Part shown: positions 51,094 through 60,398 of the stretch, in pieces | Position numbering within the stretch: the first letter of the stretch is position 1 | Layout of the letters: each line of letters starts with the position of its first letter | Assembly (NCBI GenBank): GCA_934548045.1 | Contig: CAKTEM010000007.1 | Coordinates: 73,717 to 137,716, forward strand | Length of the DNA: 64,000 bases | Direction: 5' to 3' | From: an uncultured Faecalibacterium sp. | GTDB taxonomy: Bacteria; Bacillota; Clostridia; Oscillospirales; Ruminococcaceae | Position numbers and translations under genes: made by a program | The notes under the pieces: generated by a model | The model's database searches: none | Told to the model about the DNA's origin: nothing | What the model saw: the letters and a program-made list of their open reading frames with translations, nothing else

Positions 51094-51534
51094 TTACAGC
51101 ATCAGGGCCTCGAGGTCGCCGTGGTTGACCGGAGTGGAGAGGATGATCTGGGTGCTGGTGGTGCCGAGTTTCTGGAACTGCAGGATGAGATGCTCGAGCT
51201 GGGGCATACTGCCGCAGCTGACCTTAATAAGGAAGGTGTACGCGCCGGTGACGTGGTAGCACTGCAGCACCTCTTTGCTGTTCTGCATCAGCTGGACCAG
51301 CTCATCCCGGTTGGAGGGCGAGACCGAAAGGCTGATGAGGGCGTCGACATACACCCGGTCAGACGGGCGGTTCAGCTTGACCGTGTAGCCGTTGATGATG
51401 CCGTCGGTCTCGAGCTTGTGGATGCGGCTGGAAACAGCCGGGCTGGTCAGAGCCACCTGCTCGGCGATCTCCTTGACCGGCATCCGGGCGTTTTTGGCGA
51501 GCAGGGCGAGAATCTTGCGGTCTAAATCGTCCAT
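51094..51534 (-). CDS. Lrp/AsnC-family transcriptional regulator
   Basis: A 146-residue regulator. The N-terminal helix-turn-helix (DDLDRKILALLAKNARMPVKEIAEQVALTSPAVSSRIHKLE) is followed by an RAM/AsnC effector domain with the VTGAYTFLIKVSCGSM segment. Such proteins sense amino acids and control amino-acid metabolism or transport. AAGGAGC lies 8 bases upstream. The upstream AT-rich region (51540-51715) may hold its promoter and binding sites. The target genes are not evident. Confidence 0.92.
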   Translation of the reverse strand: MDDLDRKILALLAKNARMPVKEIAEQVALTSPAVSSRIHKLETDGIINGYTVKLNRPSDRVYVDALISLSVSPSNRDELVQLMQNSKEVLQCYHVTGAYTFLIKVSCGSMPQLEHLILQFQKLGTTSTQIILSTPVNHGDLEALML

Positions 51535-51715
51535 GGGAAAAGTGCTCCTTTTTAAAATATGTTGGATTTCATAAAAATTTTCGAAAGTAAAGTTTTATTG
51601 TTGTACGAAACGTACAAACCTCGAAAAAGGCCATTTTTAAATGAGTTGTTTTAATTATATAAAGTTTTGCTCAAAATGTAAAGTGTTAATTTAAAGCAAA
51701 AACAAAAAATTCTGT

Positions 51716-51743
51716 TTGACAAGAAAAGAAAAATGGGTATAAT
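51716..51743 (+). promoter_or_regulatory. Strong promoter of an orphan small RNA
   Basis: TTGACA (51716-51721), 16 bases, TATAAT (51738-51743), with no gene on the plus strand downstream before a terminator. Confidence 0.88.
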
Positions 51744-51749
51744 ATACAC

Positions 51750-51886
51750 TGCGAGGACGAGCGGTGGACAAAACCGCGCTGCTGAGAAAAAGACGAAACC
51801 CTCGCCTGATAATTTGAGATTCCCAACTTTATATACTTTCCCACCCCTCTATACACAAAAACCAGCTGCCAGGCTGGTTTTTGTGT
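51750..51886 (+). ncRNA. Candidate small RNA (~137 nt) with C-rich single-stranded stretches
   Basis: The promoter and a strong terminator (51852-51886) delimit a ~137-nt transcript. Its 5' half folds into GCGAGG/CCTCGC (51751-51756 with 51800-51805) closing an inner GCGGT/ACCGC hairpin. The middle (51825-51851) is unpaired and rich in CCC runs (TTCCCAAC, TTTCCCACCCC), which could pair with Shine-Dalgarno sequences. No credible ORF is present. It does not show the conserved loop of SRP RNA or the long closed bubble of 6S RNA. Family unknown. Confidence 0.6.
51852..51886. terminator. Terminator of the small RNA, also downstream of the MATE gene
   Basis: ACACAAAAACCAGC and GCTGGTTTTTGTGT pair perfectly around a 6-base loop. 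The convergent MATE gene ends 45 bases away, so it may work on both strands. Confidence 0.88.
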
Positions 51887-51930
51887 TTGTTGGGGATTTT
51901 TTGTTTTTGGACGATGCAGGAGCAGTCTTA

Positions 51931-53325
51931 TCAGATCGTGGCGATTTTGGTTTTACGCGCCCGGAAGAACAGGACCAACGCCACGCACAGGGTCACCATC
52001 TCACCGACCGCCAGCGGCCACCAGACGATGGAGACATTCTCTGCGCCGGTCACCTGACGGGTCAGCAGCCAGACCGGGGGCAGAACGAACAGAACCTGAC
52101 GGCAGAGCGAGATGATAAGAGACTCGATGCCGCACTCCAATGCCTGAAACACGCCCTGAAAGGCGATGCACAGCCCGGCAAAGAGGAAGCCGAGGGAGAT
52201 GATGCGCATACAGCTGACACACATCGTGTAGGTTGTGCCGGAGAGGGAAAACAGGCCGGTCAGCGGCACCGCGAACAGCTCGACGCCGACGCATCCGGCC
52301 AGCATGAGGATAGAGGTATAGATGAGACCCCAGCGGATGCCCTGCTGGACACGCTGACGGTTCCGCGCGCCGTAGTTGAAGGAAACGATGGGAGTGATGG
52401 CATCCCGGACACCGAAGGCCGCGAAGATGATGAGCTGCTGGATTTTGTAGTACAGACCGTAGACCGTGACGGCGTTCTGGCCGACCTGCGGCATACCGCC
52501 GAGGATGAGGTTGAGCGAGTAGGTCATGACGGTGAGCAGAGCCTGCGAGATGATGGCCGGCAGGCCGATGGAATAGATGCCGAGGATGGTACGGCGGCTG
52601 GGCTTGAAGTAGCAGAGCTTATTCTCGATTTCAACATCGAGCTTGAGGTGGAACGCCAGACCCAGACCGGCAGAGAACACCTGACCGACAACGGTCGCCA
52701 CAGCCGCGCCCCGGACGCCCATCTGGGGCAGGCCGCACCAGCCGTAAATGAGGAACGGGTCGAGGACGATATTCACGACGGCACCGGATATCTGGGCGAT
52801 GGTAGAATAGAGAGAGCGGCCGGTAGCCTGAAGCATCTTTTCATAGACCGAGAACAGCACGATGCCGAAGGGAAAACCGCAGCAGATGTGCAGGTAGTCG
52901 ATGGCGGCTTCCAGAACATCGGAGCTGATGCTGCCGCCTGCGCTCTGGAAGTAGACGTAGGGCCGGACGCCGACCAGTGCGAACAGCATAAATACCAGCG
53001 AGATCACGATGCCGAGAAACTGGGCGTTGCCTACGGTACGGTTGGCAGACTCCCGGTCGCCCAGACCGAGGAGCTTGGCGAGAAGGGCGTTGGTGCCGAC
53101 GCCGGTGCCGATGGAGACGGCGACCATAAAGAGCTGCACCGGGAACGCAAGGCTGAGGGCGGTCAGAGCGTCCTCGCCGCCGGATGCCATCCGGGCAAGA
53201 TAGGCACTATCGACGACATTGTACGCCGCCTGCAAGATCATCGAAAGCACGATGGGCAGCCCGATTTGAAACATCAGCGACGGGATGGGCTGGACAGCCA
53301 TCTTATTCTGGGATTGGTTCTGCAT
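51931..53325 (-). CDS. MATE-family efflux protein
   Basis: I choose the ATG at 53325, preceded by AGGAGG; this gives 464 residues with about twelve hydrophobic spans in two homologous halves. The MATE-typical starts of the halves are seen (FQIGLPIVLSMILQAAYNVVDSAYLAR and later ILGIYSIGLPAIISQALL). It exports organic cations or drugs using a sodium or proton gradient. Substrate is unknown. It is monocistronic on the minus strand. Confidence 0.92.
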   Translation of the reverse strand: MQNQSQNKMAVQPIPSLMFQIGLPIVLSMILQAAYNVVDSAYLARMASGGEDALTALSLAFPVQLFMVAVSIGTGVGTNALLAKLLGLGDRESANRTVGNAQFLGIVISLVFMLFALVGVRPYVYFQSAGGSISSDVLEAAIDYLHICCGFPFGIVLFSVYEKMLQATGRSLYSTIAQISGAVVNIVLDPFLIYGWCGLPQMGVRGAAVATVVGQVFSAGLGLAFHLKLDVEIENKLCYFKPSRRTILGIYSIGLPAIISQALLTVMTYSLNLILGGMPQVGQNAVTVYGLYYKIQQLIIFAAFGVRDAITPIVSFNYGARNRQRVQQGIRWGLIYTSILMLAGCVGVELFAVPLTGLFSLSGTTYTMCVSCMRIISLGFLFAGLCIAFQGVFQALECGIESLIISLCRQVLFVLPPVWLLTRQVTGAENVSIVWWPLAVGEMVTLCVALVLFFRARKTKIATI

Positions 53326-53504
53326 GATGGAAAAAACCTCCTGTGACATAAAAATAGGCATAAAAAATAACGGGTGGCGATAACCGGATTTACGCAGTTA
53401 CGCCACTCGTTATTGTTTTTATTATACGGAATACTGCCTAAAAAATCAAAGGCGGTTTTGGACAAATCGACGAAGAGAATCCCCCGGGATTTTGTCAGAA
53501 GGAT

Positions 53505-54770
53505 TTAACAGAGATACCCTTCAAAACAGTGGAGGTCTTCGGTCTTGACGATGCCCTCGAGGTACAGGCCGTCCTCTCGGTACTCTTCCACCTGCACGCT
53601 GCCGCGCTCGCGCATGGGAGCGACCAGACCCAGCTTGTCGTAGGGGAGAAGCACCCGGATGGTATGCACCCGGTCGCTCAGCGTCTCGTCCAGCTTCTGC
53701 AGCAGCTTGTCCAGACCATAGCCGGTCTTCGCGCTGGTGAGCAGGATGTCCGGGTCGAAGGACAAGGCACCCGGCTTGTCGCACTTGTTGTAAACGGTCA
53801 GACGGGGGATGTCGGCGCAGTCGAGGCCGTCCAGAACCTCATCCGTGACCGCGAGCTGCTCTTCGCGCTGCTCGTCGCCTGCATCTGCAACCCGGACGAT
53901 GACGTCCGACCATGCGGCCTCTTCCAGCGTGGATTTGAAGGCTTCCACGAGGTTGTGGGGCAGACGGGAGACGAAACCGACCGTGTCCACCAGAAGCACC
54001 GCCATGCCGCTGGGCAGAACCAGCTTCCGGCTGGTGGGGTCGAGGGTGGCAAACAGCATGTCCGCCTCGGCCACGCTGGGGCCGCAGAGAGCGTTCATCA
54101 GGCTGGATTTGCCGACGTTGGTGTAGCCCACCAGACTGACGACCGGCATCCCGGTCTTGGCCCGGGCTTTTCGGCTCTCGCCGCGGCGTTTCTCCATCTC
54201 GGCCAGCTTTTCGGCCAGCGCGTCGATGCGCGCGTGGACATGACGGCGGTCGAGTTCCAGCTTGGTTTCACCGGCACCACGGCGCGCACCACCGCCGCCA
54301 CCACCACCGCCGCCCTGACGGCTCAGGCTCTCGCCCATGCCCTGCAAACGGGGCAGACGATACCGCAGCAGTGCCAACTCGGTCTGCAATTTGCCCTCGT
54401 TGGTGACGGCACGGCTCCGGAAAATTTCGAGGATCAGCATGGTGCGGTCGATGACCTCCATGCCGCCCAGCGTGGTGGAGATGTTGCGAATCTGGCTTCC
54501 GGTCAGCTCTCCATCAAAGACAGCGCACTCCGCTCCCAGATTCTCGGCGGCGAGGTGGGCTTCCTCCAGCTTGCCGCTGCCGAGGACGATGCCGGTCTCG
54601 GGCGTGGAACGCTTCTGCGTCACCTGCGCCACGGCCTCCATGTGGTTGGCCTCGCACAGGGCGGAAAGCTCCGCAAGGCTGCGCTCGCAGTCCCAAAGCC
54701 CTTGGTCGAGGGCGAGAAGAATCACCTTCGTCGGGGGAGTTTCGACTAAAATATCGTAAAGTTCGCTCAA
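53505..54770 (-). CDS. hflX: GTPase HflX
   Basis: Ribosome-associated GTPase that splits stalled 70S ribosomes. The 421-residue protein has the N-terminal HflX domain (SGKLEEA, GAECAVFDGELTGSQIRN), a coiled-coil region with ELALLRYRLPRL, a glycine-rich linker of nine to ten Gly before ARRGAGETKLELDRR, and the G domain: GYTNVGKSSL (G1), DPTSRKL (G2 area), DTVGF (G3) and NKCD (G4). It is preceded by a minus-strand GNAT gene 21 bases upstream, so the two may be co-transcribed. Confidence 0.95.
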   Translation of the reverse strand: MSELYDILVETPPTKVILLALDQGLWDCERSLAELSALCEANHMEAVAQVTQKRSTPETGIVLGSGKLEEAHLAAENLGAECAVFDGELTGSQIRNISTTLGGMEVIDRTMLILEIFRSRAVTNEGKLQTELALLRYRLPRLQGMGESLSRQGGGGGGGGGARRGAGETKLELDRRHVHARIDALAEKLAEMEKRRGESRKARAKTGMPVVSLVGYTNVGKSSLMNALCGPSVAEADMLFATLDPTSRKLVLPSGMAVLLVDTVGFVSRLPHNLVEAFKSTLEEAAWSDVIVRVADAGDEQREEQLAVTDEVLDGLDCADIPRLTVYNKCDKPGALSFDPDILLTSAKTGYGLDKLLQKLDETLSDRVHTIRVLLPYDKLGLVAPMRERGSVQVEEYREDGLYLEGIVKTEDLHCFEGYLC

Positions 54771-54791
54771 AGTAAGTCCTTTCTGAGAGGT

Positions 54792-55391
54792 TTATTTCAA
54801 CTCTTCGTAGTGTTCTCTTGTCAGTGCATAACATTTGCAGGAGACCGGCGTACCGTCGAATTTATGGTACTCGGCGTCGTGGTCGTAGACAAATCCGGCC
54901 TTCGTCATGACCTTGCCGCTGGCAGGATTCTGAAACGCGTGGGAACAGGCCAGCCAGTCGGAGTCCGTGTTCGTGAACCAGTAATCCAGCACAGCTTTCA
55001 AGGCTTCGGTGGTATAGCCTTTGTTCCACCACGCCTTGCCGATGCAGTAGCCGACTTCCCAGATGCCGTTGCAATCGTCGAATCCCGGCCATTCATCCCG
55101 AGGATTGGGTTCGGCGGCGTCCGACCGGAAGACACTGATCGTACCAAACACCTCGCCGGTGGCCTTTTCCACGATAGCCCACTGGTAGTAGTCGGGGTTC
55201 GGATAGAGGGTCGCCCATGCCGCCAGCAGTTCATGGGTCTCCGCCTCGTTTTTGTGCGGCTCCCAGCGCAGGAACCGGGTCACATCCGGGTCATTGGCCC
55301 AGTTGCGGTACATCATCGGGGCGTCCTCCGGGGTAAGGCGGCGCAAAAGCAGCCGCGGCGTTTCGATCTCCTGTGTGCCTGCATGGCGCAT
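54792..55391 (-). CDS. GNAT acetyltransferase, RimJ/RimL type
   Basis: A 199-residue protein starting at the ATG at 55391 (GGAGAG 7 bases upstream); a longer frame is unsupported. It opens with the RimJ/RimL pattern IETPRLLLRRLTPEDAPMMYRNWANDPDVTRFLRW, has the acetyl-CoA region EVGYCIGKAWWNKGYTTEALKAVLDYWF and ends with NPASGKVMTKAGFVY. The acceptor may be a protein N-terminus, an antibiotic or another amine. It lies just upstream of hflX. Confidence 0.9.
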   Translation of the reverse strand: MRHAGTQEIETPRLLLRRLTPEDAPMMYRNWANDPDVTRFLRWEPHKNEAETHELLAAWATLYPNPDYYQWAIVEKATGEVFGTISVFRSDAAEPNPRDEWPGFDDCNGIWEVGYCIGKAWWNKGYTTEALKAVLDYWFTNTDSDWLACSHAFQNPASGKVMTKAGFVYDHDAEYHKFDGTPVSCKCYALTREHYEELK

Positions 55392-55483
55392 GATACATCT
55401 CTCCTCACATTGTAAAGTACGCATAGGATAGCACAAAATCCACTCCGGCGCAAGTAAAACGCCGCTATCCGCCCAGAAAATGC

Positions 55484-55511
55484 TTGACAAGGGCGGAAAG
55501 TCCGTTACACT
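55484..55511 (+). promoter_or_regulatory. Promoter of the homocysteine methyltransferase/MTHFR gene
   Basis: TTGACA (55484-55489), 16 bases, TACACT (55506-55511). The short leader shows no SAM riboswitch. Confidence 0.7.
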
Positions 55512-55558
55512 AGAACCGAGTATATTTGTAGGAATTTGTGGAAAAAGGAGCCTCCAAC

Positions 55559-57346
55559 ATGATCGACATCTGTAAACATCTGGAAAGCCGGCCGCTGCTG
55601 TTCGACGGCGGCATGGGTACCTATTATAAAGCAAAGCCCGGGCAGGAGTGCGAGCAGGCAAACCTCGCTGACCCGGCCGGGGTGCTGGCTGTTCACCGGG
55701 AATATCTGGCGGCTGGTGCGGACGCCATCAAGACCAATACGTTCGGCGTTCCCCGGATGGCCGCCGCCGGGCTGGACGGCTGGGAAGCGTTGACGGACGC
55801 AGGCTGGAAGCTGGCAGAGCAGGCCGCGCAGGAGAAGGGAGCCGCCGTCTTCGCCGACCTCGGCCCGGCACCGGACACCGAGACCCTTCCGGCCAGCGAG
55901 GTCTACAAGACCGCAGCGAAACGCTTTCTGGCTCTGGGAACAAAGAACTTCCTGTTCGAGACGCTCAGCTCCGACGCAGGCATTCTGGATGCCGTGGCCT
56001 GCATTAAAGAGAACGCCCCGGACGCCTTTGTGGTCGTCTCGTTTGCCGTTCTGCCGGACGGCTACACCCGTGAGGGCATGTTCTGCAAAGACCTCGCCCG
56101 GCGGATGGAAGAGAGCAAACTGGTCGATGCCGTCGGCCTGAACTGCGTCTCTGCTCCCGGTGCGATGCGAACGCTGGCCCGTCAGCTGATGGACGCTGGT
56201 TTGCCGCTTTCGGTCATGCCCAACGCAGGTTATCCGGTCGTCGCCCGGACGCAGGTGAAGTATCAGGGCAAGCCGGAGTATTTCGCCCGGGAACTGGGTC
56301 AGCTGGCGGCGGAAGGAGTAAAGATCCTCGGCGGCTGCTGTGGAACCACCCCGGCTCATATCGCCGCCCTGCGTGCCGAGCTGGATGCTCTGCCGGAGAC
56401 AAAAACTTCCGTACAGCCGAAAGTTTCCACGCCGGAGAAGCCGACAGTGGAAAAAGATGACGCTTTCCTGCGCAAACTGAACGCAGGCGAAAAGGTCATC
56501 GCCATCGAGCTGGACTCCCCGAAGGATGCCGACCTGACGAACTACCTCGCCGGAGCCAAGCGGTTACAGGCCGCCGGAGCCGACCTGCTGACCATCGCCG
56601 ACTGCCCTATCGCACGGGCGAGAATGGATTCCTCGCTGGTGGCCTGCCGGGTGCATCGGGAGCTGGGCCTTTGCGCTCTGCCCCACATGACCTGCCGCGA
56701 CCGCAACCTGAACGCAACGAAAGCCTTGCTGCTGGGCCTGTATGCCGAGGGCGTCCGGGAGGTGCTGGCAATCACCGGCGACCCCATCCCCACCGCCGAG
56801 CGCGACGAGGTGAAGAATGTCTATCAGTTCAACTCGCGCAAGCTGGCAAAGTACATCGTCTCGCTGGCCGGTGAGGGCCGGGAGATGCCCTCGCCCATGA
56901 CCGTCTTCGGCGCATTGAATCTCAACGCCCGGAACTTTGATGTCGAGCTTCGCCGTGCCGTGGAAAAGGTCGAAAACGGCATGTCCGGCTTCCTGACCCA
57001 GCCGGTGCTGTCGGAACAGGCGGTGGAAAACCTCCGCCATGCCCGGGAAGTGCTGGGCGGCAGCGCGAAGATCCTTGCCGGTATCATGCCGGTCGTCAGT
57101 CAGCGGAACGCCATCTTTATGGAAAACGAGGTCAACGGCATCCATGTCGAGGAGGACATCATCCGCCGCTTCGAGGGCCTTGACCGGGAACAGGGCGAAG
57201 CTCTGGGGCTGGAAATCTCCCTCAAGATGGCCGCCGAAGCCCTGCCCTACGCCGATGGCTTCTACCTCATGACCCCCTTCAACCGTGTGGCGTTGATGGA
57301 GCGGCTCATCGCACGGCTGAAGACGGAGGTTTTGCAAAATTTCTAA
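55559..57346 (+). CDS. Bifunctional homocysteine S-methyltransferase / 5,10-methylenetetrahydrofolate reductase
   Basis: The 595-residue fusion resembles YitJ. Residues 1-~285 are a homocysteine methyltransferase: LLFDGGMGTYY at the start, GLNC in the middle and the zinc-binding GGCCGTTPAHI at ~275. A linker (~290-315) leads to a MetF-type TIM barrel (~320-595) with TIADCPIARARMDS, HMTCRDRNLNA and AITGDP. It links folate one-carbon units to methionine synthesis. The ATG at 55559 has AAAGGAG upstream. A valS T-box unit with its own promoter follows directly. Confidence 0.93.
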   Translation: MIDICKHLESRPLLFDGGMGTYYKAKPGQECEQANLADPAGVLAVHREYLAAGADAIKTNTFGVPRMAAAGLDGWEALTDAGWKLAEQAAQEKGAAVFADLGPAPDTETLPASEVYKTAAKRFLALGTKNFLFETLSSDAGILDAVACIKENAPDAFVVVSFAVLPDGYTREGMFCKDLARRMEESKLVDAVGLNCVSAPGAMRTLARQLMDAGLPLSVMPNAGYPVVARTQVKYQGKPEYFARELGQLAAEGVKILGGCCGTTPAHIAALRAELDALPETKTSVQPKVSTPEKPTVEKDDAFLRKLNAGEKVIAIELDSPKDADLTNYLAGAKRLQAAGADLLTIADCPIARARMDSSLVACRVHRELGLCALPHMTCRDRNLNATKALLLGLYAEGVREVLAITGDPIPTAERDEVKNVYQFNSRKLAKYIVSLAGEGREMPSPMTVFGALNLNARNFDVELRRAVEKVENGMSGFLTQPVLSEQAVENLRHAREVLGGSAKILAGIMPVVSQRNAIFMENEVNGIHVEEDIIRRFEGLDREQGEALGLEISLKMAAEALPYADGFYLMTPFNRVALMERLIARLKTEVLQNF

Positions 57347-57353
57347 AAAAAGA

Positions 57354-57382
57354 TTGACAAATCGCGCCAAAGCCGTTATATT
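57354..57382 (+). promoter_or_regulatory. Promoter of the valS T-box transcript
   Basis: TTGACA (57354-57359), 17 bases, TATATT (57377-57382), starting 7 bases after the upstream stop codon. Confidence 0.85.
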
Positions 57383-57394
57383 CTTTTTTATAAA

Positions 57395-57655
57395 TGCGAT
57401 GAAAAAGAGTGCGCGCCGTGAGCGGCTTTTCCAGAGAGCCGGGGGCAGGTGAAAGCCCGGCAGGTTCCGATGGTGCGCTGTCACTTTTGAGCAGAGACGG
57501 TGAATGGAGTAGTCGTCTCCGGTTCTGCCCCACGTTATCGGGGCATCAAGGGGCGTGGTGCCGAGCAAAAAGCTGTGCCGCGCAATTTGGGTGGTACCGC
57601 GGTATGTAGATTTTACAGCCGTCCCATGGAAGGATCCGTGGGGCGGCTTTTTTGC
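57395..57655 (+). promoter_or_regulatory. T-box riboswitch (valine, specifier GUC) with terminator
   Basis: The T-box sequence TTTGGGTGGTACCGCGG lies at 57586-57602. The terminator stem (13 bp, 57618-57647) and T-run (57648-57653) follow. In Stem I, AAAAGAGTG (57402-57410) closes with CACTTTT just after GTC (57480-57482), which sits in the specifier position and codes for valine. Uncharged tRNA-Val would stabilise the antiterminator and allow valS expression. Confidence 0.93.
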
Positions 57656-57685
57656 ACCCCACGCACGAAAATTTGGGAGGTTACT

Positions 57686-60391
57686 ATGAAAGAACTCGCA
57701 AAACAGTATGACCCCAGTCAGGTGGAAGACCGCATCTACCAGTTCTGGCTGGACGGCGGCTACTTCCACACGAAGGCCGACCCGGACAAGAAACCGTACA
57801 CCATCGTGATGCCGCCACCGAACGTTACCGGTCAGCTGCACATGGGTCACGCACTGGACAACACCATGCAGGACGTTCTCATCCGCACCAAGCGGATGCA
57901 GGGCTATGCCGCTCTGTGGGTGCCCGGCACCGACCATGCTTCCATCGCGACCGAAGCTAAGGTCGTCGAGGCCATGCGTGCCGAGGGTCTGACCAAAGAG
58001 ATGGTCGGCCGTGACGGTTTCCTCGAGCGTGCATGGGATTGGAAGACCAAGTACGGCAACCGTATCGTCAGCCAGCTGAAAAAGCTCGGCACCAGCTGCG
58101 ACTGGGAGCGTGAGCGTTTCACGATGGACGAGGGCTGCTCCGAGGCTGTCAAGGAAGTCTTTGTCCGCCTGTACGACAAGGGTCTCATTTATCGCGGCAA
58201 CCGCATGGTCAACTGGTGCCCACACTGCAACACCTCCATCTCGGACGCTGAGGTCGAGTATGAGGAAAAGGACGGCAACTTCTGGCACCTGCTCTACCCG
58301 GTCAAGGAGACCGGCGAGATGCTGGAGCTGGCGACCACCCGTCCGGAGACCATGCTGGGCGATACCGCAGTTGCCATCAACGGCGATGACCCCCGTTATG
58401 CGCACCTGCACGGCTGCCATGTCATCCTGCCTCTGCTGAACAAGGAGATCCCCATTGTCTGCGACGAACACGCCGACATGACCAAGGGTACCGGCGTTGT
58501 TAAGATCACCCCGGCACACGACCCCAACGACTTCGAGGTCGGTCTGCGCCATGACCTGCCCATCGTCCGCGTCTTCACCTACGACGGCCACATGACCGGC
58601 GCAGCAGACAAGGCGGCAGCCGACGCTCTGTTTGCCGCTGGCAAGAACACCGTAAACGAGCCGGAAGTTCTCGACTGCGGCAAGTATGCCGGTATGACTA
58701 CCCTCGAAGCACGCAAGGCCATCCTTGCTGACCTCGAGGCAGGCGGTTTCCTGAAGGAAATTGAACCCCTCAAGCACGAGGTCGGCACCTGCTACCGCTG
58801 CCACTCCACCATCGAGCCGATGGTCTCGAAGCAGTGGTTTGTCAAGATGGAGCCGCTGGCAGAGCCTGCCATTGAGAGTGTTGAGAAGGGCGACATCAAG
58901 TTCATCCCGGAACGCTTCACCAAGAACTATATGAACTGGATGAAGAACACCCGTGACTGGTGCATCAGCCGTCAGCTCTGGTGGGGCCACCAGATCCCGG
59001 CATGGTACTGTGACGACTGCGGCGAGACCGTGGTCGCAAAGTCCGCTCCCTGCACCTGCCCCAAGTGCGGCGGTTCCAAGCTCACGCAGGACCCCGACAC
59101 CCTCGATACCTGGTTTTCCTCTGCTCTGTGGCCGTTCAGCACGCTGGGCTGGCCGAATGAGGAGAGCGAAGACCTCAAGTATTTCTATCCCACCAACACC
59201 CTCGTCACTGGCTACGATATCATTGGCTTCTGGGTCAGCCGCATGATCTTCTCCGGTCTGGCTTACACCGATAAGGCACCCTTCGACACCGTCTGTATCC
59301 ACGGCATCGTCCGCGACAGTCAGGGCCGCAAGATGTCCAAGAGCCTCGGCAACGGCATCGACCCGTTGGAAGTTATCGCCAAGTACGGCGCAGACGCCCT
59401 CCGCTTCATGCTGCTGGACGGCTCCACGCCGGGCAACGACATGCGTTACAGCGAGAAGAAGGTCGAGGCAGCTCGTAACTTCGCCAATAAGCTGTGGAAC
59501 GCGACCCGTTTCGTTCTGATGAACCTGCCCGAGGACTTCGAGCCGGGTCTGCCCGACGAGTCCAAGCTGGACATGAGCGATAAGTGGGTCATCACCAAGC
59601 TGAATCAGGTGGCTGGTGCCATGAGCGACAACCTCGACCACTACGAGATGGGTCTGGCCGTCGCCAAAATCAACAGCTTCATCTGGGATGTCTACTGCGA
59701 CTGGTTCATCGAGATCGCAAAGCCTCGTCTGAACTCCGGCGACGCCGAGCAGGCCGACACCGCTCGCCGTGTGCTGGTCTATGTTCTGGACAAGGCCCTC
59801 AAGCTGCTGCACCCCTTCATGCCCTTCATCACCGAGGAGCTGTATCAGGCTCTGCCTGGCTCTGCTGAGACCATCATGACCCAGCCGTGGCCGACCTTCG
59901 ACGAGAAGCTCAACTGGGCTGAGGAAGAGGAAGCCTTTGAGAAGGTCATGGACTATATCAAGGCTGTCCGCACCATGCGCACCGAGATGAACGTCCATCC
60001 GGCCAAGAAGACCAGCATGATCATCGAGACCGCCGACGCGACCCCGTTCCAGAACGCACAGGTTTATCTGGCAAAGTTCGCCTTCGCGACCGACGTGACC
60101 TTCACCGAGAAGTACGAGGGCAGCACCGACGGCATGGTGCAGGTCTCCACCCATGCGGCACGCGGTTTCATCCCGATGATGGAACTCATCGACCGCGACA
60201 AGGAACTGGCACGCCTGAACAAGGAAAAGGCCAAGACCGAGAAGGAGCTGGCAATGTTCGAGAACCAGCTGAATAACCCCAAGTTTGTCGAGCGCGCACC
60301 GGCTGCTCTGGTCGAGGAAATCCGCGGCAAGCACGCCAAGAGTCAGGATAAGCTGGCAAACATCGAGCAGAGCATCAAGGCTCTGGGCTGA
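57686..60391 (+). CDS. valS: Valyl-tRNA synthetase
   Basis: The 901-residue class I synthetase has the HIGH motif as HMGH in PPPNVTGQLHMGHAL, KMSKS in GRKMSKSLGNG, the CP1 editing domain (TTRPETMLGDTAVA, GTGVVKITPAHDPND), an anticodon domain and the C-terminal coiled-coil arm (ELARLNKEKAKTEKELAMFENQL). The ATG at 57686 has GGGAGG upstream, 30 bases after the T-box terminator. It is followed after 7 bases by the VanZ-like gene, so the T-box also controls that and possibly the FolC-like gene. Confidence 0.97.
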   Translation: MKELAKQYDPSQVEDRIYQFWLDGGYFHTKADPDKKPYTIVMPPPNVTGQLHMGHALDNTMQDVLIRTKRMQGYAALWVPGTDHASIATEAKVVEAMRAEGLTKEMVGRDGFLERAWDWKTKYGNRIVSQLKKLGTSCDWERERFTMDEGCSEAVKEVFVRLYDKGLIYRGNRMVNWCPHCNTSISDAEVEYEEKDGNFWHLLYPVKETGEMLELATTRPETMLGDTAVAINGDDPRYAHLHGCHVILPLLNKEIPIVCDEHADMTKGTGVVKITPAHDPNDFEVGLRHDLPIVRVFTYDGHMTGAADKAAADALFAAGKNTVNEPEVLDCGKYAGMTTLEARKAILADLEAGGFLKEIEPLKHEVGTCYRCHSTIEPMVSKQWFVKMEPLAEPAIESVEKGDIKFIPERFTKNYMNWMKNTRDWCISRQLWWGHQIPAWYCDDCGETVVAKSAPCTCPKCGGSKLTQDPDTLDTWFSSALWPFSTLGWPNEESEDLKYFYPTNTLVTGYDIIGFWVSRMIFSGLAYTDKAPFDTVCIHGIVRDSQGRKMSKSLGNGIDPLEVIAKYGADALRFMLLDGSTPGNDMRYSEKKVEAARNFANKLWNATRFVLMNLPEDFEPGLPDESKLDMSDKWVITKLNQVAGAMSDNLDHYEMGLAVAKINSFIWDVYCDWFIEIAKPRLNSGDAEQADTARRVLVYVLDKALKLLHPFMPFITEELYQALPGSAETIMTQPWPTFDEKLNWAEEEEAFEKVMDYIKAVRTMRTEMNVHPAKKTSMIIETADATPFQNAQVYLAKFAFATDVTFTEKYEGSTDGMVQVSTHAARGFIPMMELIDRDKELARLNKEKAKTEKELAMFENQLNNPKFVERAPAALVEEIRGKHAKSQDKLANIEQSIKALG

Positions 60392-60398
60392 GGCGTCC

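Noticed and set aside
51750..51886. SRP RNA, 6S RNA or a known riboswitch
   Set aside because: No GGAA-type SRP loop, no long 6S-like bubble, and no gene on the same strand downstream for a riboswitch to control.
55484..55558. SAM riboswitch before the homocysteine methyltransferase/MTHFR gene
   Set aside because: The leader from the promoter to the start codon is only ~45 bases, too short for a SAM riboswitch.
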